Part shown: piece by piece, positions 1-8,314 of the stretch
How positions within the stretch are numbered: the first letter of the stretch is position 1
Layout: each line of letters starts with the position of its first letter
Source: Hyphomicrobiales bacterium
GTDB lineage: Bacteria; Pseudomonadota; Alphaproteobacteria; Rhizobiales; Xanthobacteraceae
Length of the DNA stretch: 64,000 nt
Direction of reading: 5' to 3'
Assembly (NCBI GenBank): GCA_017305535.1
Contig: JAFKKN010000010.1
Coordinates: 124,001 to 188,000, forward strand
Made by a program: the position numbers and the translations under genes
Notes under the pieces: model-generated
Databases searched by the model: none
What the model saw: the letters and a program-made list of their open reading frames with translations, nothing else
What the model was told of the DNA's origin: nothing

Positions 1-1
1 G

Positions 2-754
2 CCGGCGTGGCGCAGCGCTGACGAAACGTCCGCGTCGGCATTTTTCACGCTCGACAACATGTCGGTGGAACTGCTGGCGCCAGCGGCGGGCGCGGCAGGC
101 GATCATATCCGCAGCACCATCGACGCGAACGGCGAGGGACTGGCGAGCCTCTGCCTGCGCGTCGAGGGTATCGCCGACTGGCACCGGCGGCTGGATCGCC
201 TCAATCTGAAGCCGGAAGCGGTCAGCGACGGTAGCAGCCGCAATCTGCTCGACGGTGCATCGCTGTCGTGGAAGCGCACCCGCGCGGCGACCGACGCGGC
301 GCATGGCGTGCGGTTGTTTTTTCTCGACATGAATGGTCAACGCCCGGTTTCGGAGGTCAGCACAGATGCGCCGATCACCGGGCTCGATCATGTGGTGGTC
401 GAGACCGCCGATCCCGAGCGCGCCGCGGCGCTGTACGGTGCGCGGCTCAGGCTCGATATGCGGCTCGATCGTTCGCACGCGGACTGGGGACACCTGATGT
501 TCTTCCGCTGCGGCGATCTTATCGTCGAGACGGTGAAACGCGCAGGCAAGGATTATTCCGATGGCCGGGACCGGCTGTGGGGGTTGAGTTTTCGTGTCGA
601 CGATATTGCGGCGGCGCGGAAGCGAATGCTGGCGTCCGGCATCGATGTGTCGGAGCCGCGCGCGGGGCGCAAGCCGGGCACACAAGTGGCGACAGTGCGC
701 AGCGGCACTTGTGGCGTGCCGACGATTTTGCTTCAGCCGCCGGCGCGAGTGTAA
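2..754 (+). CDS. VOC (glyoxalase/bleomycin-resistance fold) family protein, 5'-truncated by the window edge
   Basis: The reading frame is already open at base 2, so the N-terminus lies outside the window; the first internal Met codon is at 59. About 250 residues are visible. The C-terminal half is a recognisable VOC module: a beta strand with GLDHVVVETAD (the His is a usual metal ligand), an AALYGARL helix, and the strand DLIVETVKR whose Glu is a usual second ligand. A more degenerate first module (LCLRVEGIADWHRRLDRL) precedes it, so this looks like a two-module protein. The substrate cannot be deduced. It converges on the TauE-type gene across a perfect palindrome just after its stop. Confidence 0.8.
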   Translation, partial: PAWRSADETSASAFFTLDNMSVELLAPAAGAAGDHIRSTIDANGEGLASLCLRVEGIADWHRRLDRLNLKPEAVSDGSSRNLLDGASLSWKRTRAATDAAHGVRLFFLDMNGQRPVSEVSTDAPITGLDHVVVETADPERAAALYGARLRLDMRLDRSHADWGHLMFFRCGDLIVETVKRAGKDYSDGRDRLWGLSFRVDDIAAARKRMLASGIDVSEPRAGRKPGTQVATVRSGTCGVPTILLQPPARV

Positions 755-778
755 CGCGGCAAATCATATGCTCTCGGT

Positions 779-804
779 GTCGTCCCCGCCTGCGCGGGGA
801 CGAC
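779..804. repeat. Short palindromic repeat, GTCGTCCCC family
   Basis: A perfect inverted repeat: GTCGTCCCCG, six loop bases, then CGGGGACGAC. It lies between two convergent genes. The same unit recurs near 32503 and 32641, and a diverged version lies at 62878, so it is an interspersed repeat. It could also act as a bidirectional transcription stop, but there is no T-run. Confidence 0.75.
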
Positions 805-840
805 GCTTTGCGTGTTGCAGGTCTGCGTACAAAGCCAATT

Positions 841-1602
841 CTACTGCATCAAACCGCGCGCGCCTTGCCACAGCAGCGCGGCGGAGATGATGAACAGCAG
901 CACGTAAGCGATCTGGTAGAACAATCCCGTCGGCGTCTTCCGCACCAGCCAGACGCCAGCAAGGTTCGCGGCAGCGGCGATGGGAAGCAATATCAGCGAC
1001 GTGGTGAAGTTGGCCGTCGTGAACTGGCCGAGCGTGAGGTACGGCCCGATCTTCAGCGCGTTGATCACGGCGAAGAAGATCGTGGTGGTGCCGACCAGCG
1101 TGAGCTTTGGCAGCCGTTGCGGCAGCACGTAAACCTGGAACGGCGGCCCGCCGCCTTGCATCATGAACGAGGTGAAGCCGGACACGCCGCCCCAGAATAT
1201 CCCGCCGGCGACGTGCCCTCTTGTTGGCGCTTCGGCCTTGCGTTGCAGCCACATGTTGGCGACGAAGGCGACGCCGACCAATCCCACGATGATGCGGATG
1301 GTGTCGTCGGAGACGTAGGACGCCGTCAGCCACGCCAGCGCCATACCGGTGAGTGCACCGGGCAGCATGATCTTGAGGTTGGTTGCATCCCAGTCGCGGC
1401 GATAGACGTAGAGCGAAATCAGATCCTGTGTGATCAGCACCGGCAGGATCAGCGCGGCGGCCTCTAACGGCGGCAGATAAAGCGCGACCAGCGGCGTCGC
1501 CGCAGTGCCGATGCCGGCAAACCCGCCTTTCGACAGCCCGAGCAGGATCACCGCTGGAATCGCGACCGCGTAAAAAAACGGTTCAGTGATGAGAGGCGGC
1601 AC
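841..1602 (-). CDS. Sulfite exporter TauE/SafE family membrane protein
   Basis: A 253-residue, very hydrophobic protein with about seven or eight predicted membrane helices. The N-terminal GLSKGGFAGIG segment after the first helix, and the later FTSFMMQGGGPPFQVYVLP segment, are typical of the TauE/SafE (DUF81) family, proposed to export sulfite, sulfoacetate or other small organic anions across the inner membrane. It uses a GTG start 18 bases after the P450 stop on the same strand, so the two are probably co-transcribed. Substrate unknown. Confidence 0.88.
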   Translation of the reverse strand: MPPLITEPFFYAVAIPAVILLGLSKGGFAGIGTAATPLVALYLPPLEAAALILPVLITQDLISLYVYRRDWDATNLKIMLPGALTGMALAWLTASYVSDDTIRIIVGLVGVAFVANMWLQRKAEAPTRGHVAGGIFWGGVSGFTSFMMQGGGPPFQVYVLPQRLPKLTLVGTTTIFFAVINALKIGPYLTLGQFTTANFTTSLILLPIAAAANLAGVWLVRKTPTGLFYQIAYVLLFIISAALLWQGARGLMQ

Positions 1603-1620
1603 GGTGACTTTCGAGATGCA

Positions 1621-2844
1621 TCACGCGCCGAGCTTGCATGGCACGCTGGTGAAGCCGCGGAAGCGGGCGCGTCCGCCCCGCACCGGTTCGCCGGCCAGTT
1701 CGTAGCGCGGGAAGCGTGCGAGGAAATGCGAGATGGCAATGGCGCCTTCGAGCCGCGCCAGCGCCATGCCGGCGCATTGATGCACGCCGGTGCCGAAGGC
1801 GAGGTGACGGTTCGGCGTCCGTGCGATGTCAAAGCGCTCGGGATCGGGAAACTGCGCCGGGTCGCGATTGGCGGCGCCGATGCACAGCGTCACCGATGTT
1901 TGCGGCGGTAAAGTCACGCCGCCGAGTTCGACGGTTTCGGTGGTCATGCGATTGCCGAGCTGGTTCGAACTTTCGAACCGCAGGATTTCCTCGACGGCGG
2001 TTTTGATCAGGTCGGGTTGCGCAATCAGGCGCGCCTTCTGCTCGGGATAGTGCAGCAGCGCGACCAGCCCGTTGCCGATCAGGTTGGTGGTGGTCTCGTG
2101 GCCGGCGTTGAGCAGGAAGATGCAGTTGTGCAGCAGTTCCTTCGCGGTCAGTCGCTCGCCGTCGGTTTCACCCTGAATCAGTTTCGTCAGCACGTCGCGT
2201 TCCGGATTGCCCGGTTTGGCGCGGCGGCGCTCGACCAACACGTCGAGGTAGGCGAGGAAGTCGCGCACGGCATCGTTGCCGCGCTTGAAGGCTTCCGCGC
2301 TGATGACCGGCTCGAGCGCGCCGAGAATCGCCAGCGACCAGTCGCGCAGCGGGCCGCGCTCATCATGCGGAACGTCGAGCAGGTTGCCGATCACCTGCAC
2401 CGGAATGGCGGCAGCGAAATCCTCGATCAGTTCGGCGTGGCCCTTCGCTTCCATCGCGTCGAGCAGGCGGTCGACCAGCGCGATCAGGCCCGGCTCCATC
2501 TCGGCGATGGCGCGCGGCGACAATGCGCCCATGATCAGGCGGCGCACCCGTGTATGGGCCGGCGGATCGTTGAAGACGAGGCTGGTGGTGTGATGCTCGT
2601 AAAGCAGCGACGTGCCGTATTTCGGCGCGAATTCGCGTTTCTTGTCCGAGCTGTAAGCCCGCGTCGTTTTGTAGGCGGTGACGAGGTCGTCGTAGCGCGT
2701 CAGGAAATAGCCGCCGTTCGGCAGCCGCTTCAGCGGTGCAAGCTCCCGCAGCGCGCGATAGGTCGGGTAGGGATCGGCGTAAAATTCCGGCGTCAGCTTC
2801 TCGATGTCGAATTTCGCCGCGAGGTCCTGTGGGGTTTCCGTCAT
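1621..2844 (-). CDS. Cytochrome P450
   Basis: A 407-residue soluble bacterial P450, a haem-thiolate monooxygenase needing ferredoxin/reductase partners that are not encoded nearby. The I-helix oxygen-activation motif AGHETTTN is near residue 248, the K-helix ExxR (EEILR) near 286, and the haem-binding loop FGTGVHQCAG with the axial Cys near 353. Length is normal for bacterial CYPs. It is divergent from the TetR gene, and the TetR palindrome at 2963-2978 lies in the shared upstream region, so it may be controlled by that repressor. The substrate and CYP subfamily cannot be read from the sequence. Confidence 0.95.
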   Translation of the reverse strand: MTETPQDLAAKFDIEKLTPEFYADPYPTYRALRELAPLKRLPNGGYFLTRYDDLVTAYKTTRAYSSDKKREFAPKYGTSLLYEHHTTSLVFNDPPAHTRVRRLIMGALSPRAIAEMEPGLIALVDRLLDAMEAKGHAELIEDFAAAIPVQVIGNLLDVPHDERGPLRDWSLAILGALEPVISAEAFKRGNDAVRDFLAYLDVLVERRRAKPGNPERDVLTKLIQGETDGERLTAKELLHNCIFLLNAGHETTTNLIGNGLVALLHYPEQKARLIAQPDLIKTAVEEILRFESSNQLGNRMTTETVELGGVTLPPQTSVTLCIGAANRDPAQFPDPERFDIARTPNRHLAFGTGVHQCAGMALARLEGAIAISHFLARFPRYELAGEPVRGGRARFRGFTSVPCKLGA

Positions 2845-2948
2845 GTTTTGTCTCGTTTCCCGAGGGATATACGTTTTTGGCGACCGTGCGAAGCCAGGGA
2901 CGGAACCTGTGCTTGATCAGCCTGTTATGGTGCGTTGCAATATTCGGC

Positions 2949-2980
2949 TTGACTTTGAATAAGTGAGTGTTTACTCACGT
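2949..2980 (+). promoter_or_regulatory. Promoter and palindromic operator of the TetR/RND operon
   Basis: GTGAGTGTTTACTCAC (2963-2978) is an inverted repeat with 6-bp arms around 4 bases. It overlaps a plausible sigma70 promoter: TTGACT at 2949-2954, a 17-base spacer, then TACTCA at 2972-2977. Transcription from this promoter would start at or next to the ATG at 2984, giving a nearly leaderless message. A palindrome over the promoter directly before a TetR gene is the usual sign of autorepression. Confidence 0.6.
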
Positions 2981-2983
2981 CGA

Positions 2984-3685
2984 ATGAGCACCATCCGCAT
3001 GACCAGCGACCTGCGGCGAGAGCTGATTCTGTCGGCGGCGAAGCGTTGCTTCGCGCGGACGGGGTTTGCAGGCACGACGACAAAAAGCATTGCCGCGACG
3101 GCTTCGATTTCAGAAGGATTGCTGTTCAAGCATTTTCCGACTAAATCCGCCCTCTACGCCGCGATTCTGGCAGAAGCCTGCGAGGCCGATCCGAAGCTGG
3201 TGACGTTGCTCGGATTGGCGCCGTCGACCGAGACACTCGTTGTACTGATCCGTGGCATGGTCGGGCACTTTCTTCAGACGTCCGATGAACCGGACGAGGA
3301 AGAGGCCCAGCAGTTGCGGCTCATGATCACGAGCCAACTGGATGACGGCGAGTTCGCGCGCGTTCTTTATGAAAAGATAGGAGAGCTCATCGGCCCCGTC
3401 TTTACCGCATCGCTCAGGCGGGCTGTCGAGACGGGAGATGCATCGGAAGTCGGGCAACGGCCGATCAATCTGTTCTGGTTCGCTCACCACATGGTGCTGC
3501 AACTGGTGCTGACGAGGCTGCCGCCGACGGATTGTTTGTCTTACGGGGAGACCGCTCAGTTCGAGCGGCAAGTCTGCGAATTTATTCTTCGCGGAATTGG
3601 ATTGAACGAAAAAGCGATCGCCGCGCATCTGGACCGCGACCTTCCGCCGGACCTGATGCCGCAGAGAGCCGCGGAAAGTGCATGA
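2984..3685 (+). CDS. TetR/AcrR family transcriptional regulator
   Basis: About 233 residues. The N-terminal helix-turn-helix is clear: LRRELILSAAKRCFARTGFAGTT, then SIAATASISEGLLFKHFPTKSALYAAIL, followed by an all-helical ligand-binding domain. The ATG at 2984 is preferred over the in-frame GTG at 2963, because that GTG lies inside the putative operator. The stop codon overlaps the start region of the efflux adaptor gene, so the regulator and pump are translationally linked. It most likely represses its own operon and perhaps the divergent P450 gene. The inducer is unknown. Confidence 0.92.
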   Translation: MSTIRMTSDLRRELILSAAKRCFARTGFAGTTTKSIAATASISEGLLFKHFPTKSALYAAILAEACEADPKLVTLLGLAPSTETLVVLIRGMVGHFLQTSDEPDEEEAQQLRLMITSQLDDGEFARVLYEKIGELIGPVFTASLRRAVETGDASEVGQRPINLFWFAHHMVLQLVLTRLPPTDCLSYGETAQFERQVCEFILRGIGLNEKAIAAHLDRDLPPDLMPQRAAESA

Positions 3686-4919
3686 CATGACACTAGCGAC
3701 GGAATCGAACATGCCGGCCAACGCCGAGAAGATTCAACAACACGAGACAAGTGCACGTGGCCCGGGCGAGCAGCCGCGCGGCAGCAAACCGGTGCGCCGC
3801 GTGCGCTGGTTCATCATCGTTGGCATTTTGCTGGCGGTCCTCGTCGGCGGACTGGTTGGCTTCAACGCCTTCCGCAGCCACATGATCGCGCAGTTCTTTG
3901 CCAACAATAAACCGCCGCCGGTGACGGTGAGCGCCGCCGAGGCCAAATCGGAAGTGATTCCGAACCTGCTTCGCGCGGTCGGCGAACTCGCCGCGGTGCA
4001 TCAGGTCAACGTGACGTCGGACGTTTCGGGCCGCATCACCGACATCCTGTTCACGGCGGGTGCGCATGTGACCAAGGGCACGCCGCTGGTGCAACTGTTC
4101 GACAAACCGGATCAGGGCGATCTCGCCAGCTACAAGGCGCAAGCCAAGGTGGCGGAACTGTCGCTCGATCGCGCCAAGCAACTGGCTTCGCGTCAGTTCG
4201 GGCCGCAGGCAACCGTCGATCAGGCGCAGGCGGCGTTCGATCAGGCCAATGCCGGCATCGCCAAGACCGAAGCGATCATCTCGCAAAAGCTGGTGCGTGC
4301 GCCATTCGACGGCGTGCTCGGTGTGCGTCACGTCGAGGTCGGCCAATTTCTCACGGCAGGCACGCAGATCGTCTCGCTGACGGATCTGTCGACGCTGTTC
4401 GCGAACTTCACCGTGACGGAAAAGGACAGCGGCAAGCTTGCGGTCGGGCAGGTGGTGCGCGTCGAGGTTGACGCCTATCCCGGCAAGACCTTCGACGGCA
4501 AGATCACCACCATCGAACCGCAGATCTCGACCGATACCCGCAACATCCGCGTGCAGGCGACCATCCAGAATCAGGAAGGCATCCTGAAACCGGGCATGTT
4601 CGCCACCACCACGGTGGTGCTGCCCGAGAAGCCCGCGGTGGTCACCGTTCCGGAAACCGCGGTCGAGTACACGCTGTATGGCGACTCCGTTTATCTCATC
4701 AAGGAGAAGAAGGCGGACGACGGCAAGACCAGCCTCACCGCCGAGCGGACCTTCGTGCGCACCGGCGACCGGGTCAACGGTCGCGCGGTGATCACCAAGG
4801 GCTTGCAGGCGGGCGACAAGGTCGTCGCCGTCGGACAATTGAAGCTGCAATCGGGCGCCGCCGTGGAGATCTCGAAGGACCCGCTGCCGCCGATCAAGAA
4901 TCCGCCGCCACGGAACTGA
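3678..4919 (+). CDS. RND efflux periplasmic adaptor (membrane fusion protein)
   Basis: About 410 residues. A membrane anchor at roughly residues 44-63 is followed by a biotinyl-lipoyl-like half (GELAAVHQVNVTSDVSGRI), a short helical hairpin (AQAAFDQANAGIAKTEAII), the returning lipoyl half (VRAPFDGVLGVRHVEVGQFL), a beta-barrel and a membrane-proximal domain. This is the HlyD/AcrA architecture that joins an RND pump to a TolC-like channel. The GTG at 3678 overlaps the end of the TetR gene; an ATG at 3687 is an equally good start. No outer-membrane channel gene is present, so TolC is presumably supplied from elsewhere. Confidence 0.95.
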   Translation: MHDMTLATESNMPANAEKIQQHETSARGPGEQPRGSKPVRRVRWFIIVGILLAVLVGGLVGFNAFRSHMIAQFFANNKPPPVTVSAAEAKSEVIPNLLRAVGELAAVHQVNVTSDVSGRITDILFTAGAHVTKGTPLVQLFDKPDQGDLASYKAQAKVAELSLDRAKQLASRQFGPQATVDQAQAAFDQANAGIAKTEAIISQKLVRAPFDGVLGVRHVEVGQFLTAGTQIVSLTDLSTLFANFTVTEKDSGKLAVGQVVRVEVDAYPGKTFDGKITTIEPQISTDTRNIRVQATIQNQEGILKPGMFATTTVVLPEKPAVVTVPETAVEYTLYGDSVYLIKEKKADDGKTSLTAERTFVRTGDRVNGRAVITKGLQAGDKVVAVGQLKLQSGAAVEISKDPLPPIKNPPPRN

Positions 4920-5022
4920 TTCACGGAACTGATACCTGGGGCCGCGTCGCGCGGCCCCGGTCCGATCCAACGTTTCCCGGTCGAACCCGAGAGGGCGTCG
5001 ACCGTTCATGGAGCGCCTGCAA

Positions 5023-8000
5023 ATGGCATTCACCGATATCTTCATCAAACGGCCGATCTTGTCGGTTGTCGTCAGCCTGCTGATCCTGCTGATTGGCGCC
5101 GCTGCCGCCTTCAAACTGCCGATCCGGCAATATCCGAAGCTGTCGAACACGGTGATCACCGTGACGACGGCCTATCCGGGTGCGTCGCCGGAACTGATGC
5201 AGGGCTTCATCACCACGCCGATCGAGCAAGCGGTGGCCTCGGCCGAAGGCGTCGACTACATCACGTCGAATTCGACCCAGAGCCAGAGTCAGATCAAGGT
5301 TTTCGTCAAGCTGAACTTCGACCCGAACGCGGCGCTGACCGAAGTGCTGTCGAAGGTCAATTCGGTGAAGTACCTGATCCCGAAGGAAGCCAATGACCCG
5401 GTGATTCTGAAGTCCACCGGCGAAACCACGGCGGTGATGTATCTCGGCTTCTCCAGCGACGAACTCTCGGGCTCGGCGATCTCCGACTATCTGACTCGCG
5501 TGGTGCAGCCGATCCTGTCGACGGTCGATGGCGTGGCGTCGGCCGATATTCTCGGCGGCCAGACCTTTGCCATGAGGGTGTGGCTCGACCCGGTGAAGAT
5601 GGCGGGCCGCAACGTGACCACCACCGAGGTCACCGCCGCGATCGCCGCCAACAACTTCCAGGCGGCTGCCGGCCAGACCAAGGGCTACTATACGATCTCC
5701 AACGTCTCCACCAACACCGACCTGCAAAGCGTCGAGCAGTTCAAGCGTATGACGGTGAAGGCCAAGGACGGCGGCTTCGTGCGCATGGAGGACGTTGCCG
5801 ACGTCGAACTGGCGGCGCAAAGCACCGACGCCAGCGTCGCCTTCAGCGGCCAGCGGGCCATCTTCATCGGCGTGCAGGCGACGCCGCAAGGCAATCCGCT
5901 GAACATCGTGCAGGGTGTGCGCAAGCTATTCCCCGACATCCAGCGCAATCTGCCGCCGTCGATGAAGATGAAGGTCGCCTACGACTCGACCAAGTTCATC
6001 ACCTCGTCGATCGAAGAAGTGCGGAACACGCTGGTCGAGGCGGTCGCCATCGTCATCGTGGTGATCTTCCTGTTCCTGGCGTCGCTGCGCTCGGTCATCA
6101 TCCCGGTGGTGACGATCCCGCTGTCGCTGGTCGGCGTCTGTGCGCTGATGATCGCCGCGGGTTTCAGCTTCAACCTGCTGACGCTGCTGGCGATGGTGCT
6201 GGCGATCGGCCTCGTGGTCGACGACGCCATCGTCGTGGTGGAAAACATCCACCGCCATCTCGAGGAAGGGAAGACGCCAGTTCAGGCGTCGCTGCAAGGC
6301 GCGCGCGAAATCGTCGGCCCGGTCATTTCGATGACCATTACGCTGGCGGCGGTGTACGCGCCGATCGGCTTCCTCGGCGGTCTCACCGGTGCGCTGTTCC
6401 GTGAATTCGCCTTCACGCTGGCCGGCGCGGTGATCGTCTCCGGTATCGTGGCGTTGACGCTGTCACCGATGATGTGCTCGGTGCTGCTCAAGCACGAGTC
6501 ACAAAGCTGGTTCGCGCGGAAGGTCGACACCGTCTTTACGGCGGTCACCAACTGGTACGGCCGCCAGCTCGATCGTTCGCTGGACTATCGGCCCATCACC
6601 GCGCTGTTCGCGGTCACCATCCTTGGGCTGGTCGGTTTCATGTACATGCACACGTCCAAGGAACTGGCGCCTGAAGAAGATCAGGGCATCGTGTTCGCGG
6701 TGCTCAAGGGACCGAAATACGCCAACATCGATTACATGGACTTCTACGGCGACAAGCTCGACAAGGCTTTCGCGAGCTTCCCCGAAACCGACCTGCGCTT
6801 CATGATCAATGGCATCGCCGGCATCAACAACGGCATCGCCGGCATGCTGCTGAAGCCGTGGGAGGAGCGCAAGCGCTCGTCGATCGTGCTGAAGCCGCTG
6901 GTGCAGGCGGAGATCAGCAAGGTCGAGGGCGTCCAGGCTTTCGCCTTCAACCTGCCGCCGCTACCGGGCGGGCCGGGCGGTCTGCCGGTTCAGATGGCGC
7001 TCTATTCCACCGCCGGTTTCCAGGCGGTCTACGAGGAGATGAGCAAGCTGAAGGCGGCTGCGCAGAAGAGCGGCCTGTTCATCGTGACCGACAGCGATCT
7101 CGACTTCAACCAGCCGGTGGTGCGTGTCGCCATCGATCGCACCAAGGCCAACGATCTCGGTGTGACGATGCAACAGCTCGGCGCGACGCTGGCGACCCTG
7201 CTCGGCGGCAACTACGTCAACCGCTTCAATCTGGAAGGACGTTCCTATCAGGTGATCCCGCAGGTGCCGCGTGCGTTGCGGCTGTCGCCGGAATCGCTCG
7301 ACGGTTATTACGTGCCGAGTTCAAGCGGCCAGCAGATTCCGCTGTCCACACTGGTATCGATCCAGAACGGGACCGATCCCAACGCGCTCTCGCATTATAA
7401 CCAGCTCAACGCCGCGACTTTCCAGGCGGTGCCGATGCCCGGCGTCACGGTGGGGCAGGCGGTCGACTTCCTCGAAAGCCAGGCGAAGAATTTCCCGGCC
7501 GGCTTCAGCCACGACTACCTCGCGGATGCGCGGCAGTACGTGACGGAAGGCAACCAGTTGGCGATCGCGTTCGGCTTCGCGCTGATCATCATCTTCCTGG
7601 TGCTGGCGGCGCAATTCGAGAGCTTGCGCGACCCGCTGGTTATTCTGATCAGTGTGCCGATGGCGATCTCGGGTGCGTTGATCCCGCTGTTCTTCGGTGT
7701 CGCGACCATCAACATCTATACCCAGGTCGGCCTGCTGACGCTGATCGGCCTGATCAGCAAGCACGGCATCCTGATGGTGGAGTTCGCCAACGAATTGCAG
7801 CTTAACGAGAACCTGAACAAGCGCGCCGCGATCGAGAAGGCGGCGCGGGTCCGGCTTCGGCCGATCCTGATGACGACCGCCGCGATGGTCACGGGTTTGC
7901 TGCCGTTGCTCACGGCGACCGGAGCGGGCGCGGCGAGCCGTTTCTCGATCGGCCTTGTCGTGGTGGCCGGCATGACCATCGGTACGCTGTTCACGCTGTT

Positions 8001-8103
8001 CGTGCTGCCGGCGGTGTATGTCGCCATCGCCACCGATCACCAGGCGGAGCTGACGTCGCAGCGGACCAAGGAGATCAAGGCGTTCGAACTCGGCCGCGCG
8101 TAA
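5023..8103 (+). CDS. RND multidrug efflux pump, inner-membrane permease
   Basis: About 1,026 residues, AcrB/MexF-like. It begins MAFTDIFIKRPILSVVVS, the classic RND start; the ATG at 5023, with GGAG at 5010-5013, is preferred over the ATG at 5008. The two-fold RND repeat is visible: 1+5 membrane helices around a large periplasmic loop, then a second set after about residue 520. The proton-relay helix reads LAIGLVVDDAIVVVEN, with the paired Asp expected in helix 4. This is a proton-driven drug/proton antiporter. It is 103 bases after the adaptor gene and ends in a strong terminator. Confidence 0.96.
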   Translation: MAFTDIFIKRPILSVVVSLLILLIGAAAAFKLPIRQYPKLSNTVITVTTAYPGASPELMQGFITTPIEQAVASAEGVDYITSNSTQSQSQIKVFVKLNFDPNAALTEVLSKVNSVKYLIPKEANDPVILKSTGETTAVMYLGFSSDELSGSAISDYLTRVVQPILSTVDGVASADILGGQTFAMRVWLDPVKMAGRNVTTTEVTAAIAANNFQAAAGQTKGYYTISNVSTNTDLQSVEQFKRMTVKAKDGGFVRMEDVADVELAAQSTDASVAFSGQRAIFIGVQATPQGNPLNIVQGVRKLFPDIQRNLPPSMKMKVAYDSTKFITSSIEEVRNTLVEAVAIVIVVIFLFLASLRSVIIPVVTIPLSLVGVCALMIAAGFSFNLLTLLAMVLAIGLVVDDAIVVVENIHRHLEEGKTPVQASLQGAREIVGPVISMTITLAAVYAPIGFLGGLTGALFREFAFTLAGAVIVSGIVALTLSPMMCSVLLKHESQSWFARKVDTVFTAVTNWYGRQLDRSLDYRPITALFAVTILGLVGFMYMHTSKELAPEEDQGIVFAVLKGPKYANIDYMDFYGDKLDKAFASFPETDLRFMINGIAGINNGIAGMLLKPWEERKRSSIVLKPLVQAEISKVEGVQAFAFNLPPLPGGPGGLPVQMALYSTAGFQAVYEEMSKLKAAAQKSGLFIVTDSDLDFNQPVVRVAIDRTKANDLGVTMQQLGATLATLLGGNYVNRFNLEGRSYQVIPQVPRALRLSPESLDGYYVPSSSGQQIPLSTLVSIQNGTDPNALSHYNQLNAATFQAVPMPGVTVGQAVDFLESQAKNFPAGFSHDYLADARQYVTEGNQLAIAFGFALIIIFLVLAAQFESLRDPLVILISVPMAISGALIPLFFGVATINIYTQVGLLTLIGLISKHGILMVEFANELQLNENLNKRAAIEKAARVRLRPILMTTAAMVTGLLPLLTATGAGAASRFSIGLVVVAGMTIGTLFTLFVLPAVYVAIATDHQAELTSQRTKEIKAFELGRA

Positions 8104-8124
8104 GCGTCGCTCGTTGCGAATGCG

Positions 8125-8158
8125 AAAGGGCGCGGAGGAAACTCCGCGCCCTTTTTTT
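8125..8158 (+). terminator. Rho-independent terminator of the RND operon
   Basis: A GC-rich stem (GGGCGCGGAG, loop GAAA, then CTCCGCGCCC) is followed directly by seven T residues, 24 bases after the pump stop codon. It is one of the clearest intrinsic terminators in the window. Confidence 0.93.
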
Positions 8159-8197
8159 GCCCACGGTCGTATTGCTGGGCTCGATGCAATCCGCCAT

Positions 8198-8307
8198 CGT
8201 CATGCGCGGACTTGATCCGCGCATCCATCTTCTTGAAAGGATGGATTGCCGGGGCGTAGGCGAGCGAAGCGACGCCGTTCTTCGAACAGCTATGCCCGGC
8301 AATGACG
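8198..8307. repeat. Interspersed palindromic element, variant of the CGTCATG...CATGACG family
   Basis: The element opens with CGTCATGCGCGGAC, continues with nested inverted segments (GCGCGGACTTGATCCGCGC) and ends GCCCGGCAATGACG. It fills the space between the RND terminator and the end of the GMC gene. It is related in plan to the elements at 11391, 20271 and 32534. Confidence 0.7.
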
Positions 8308-8314
8308 GCCCGCG

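Noticed and set aside
3693-5159. 488-codon minus-strand frame across the RND adaptor
   Set aside because: Antisense to an adaptor with clear lipoyl and membrane features; composition is Arg/His noise.
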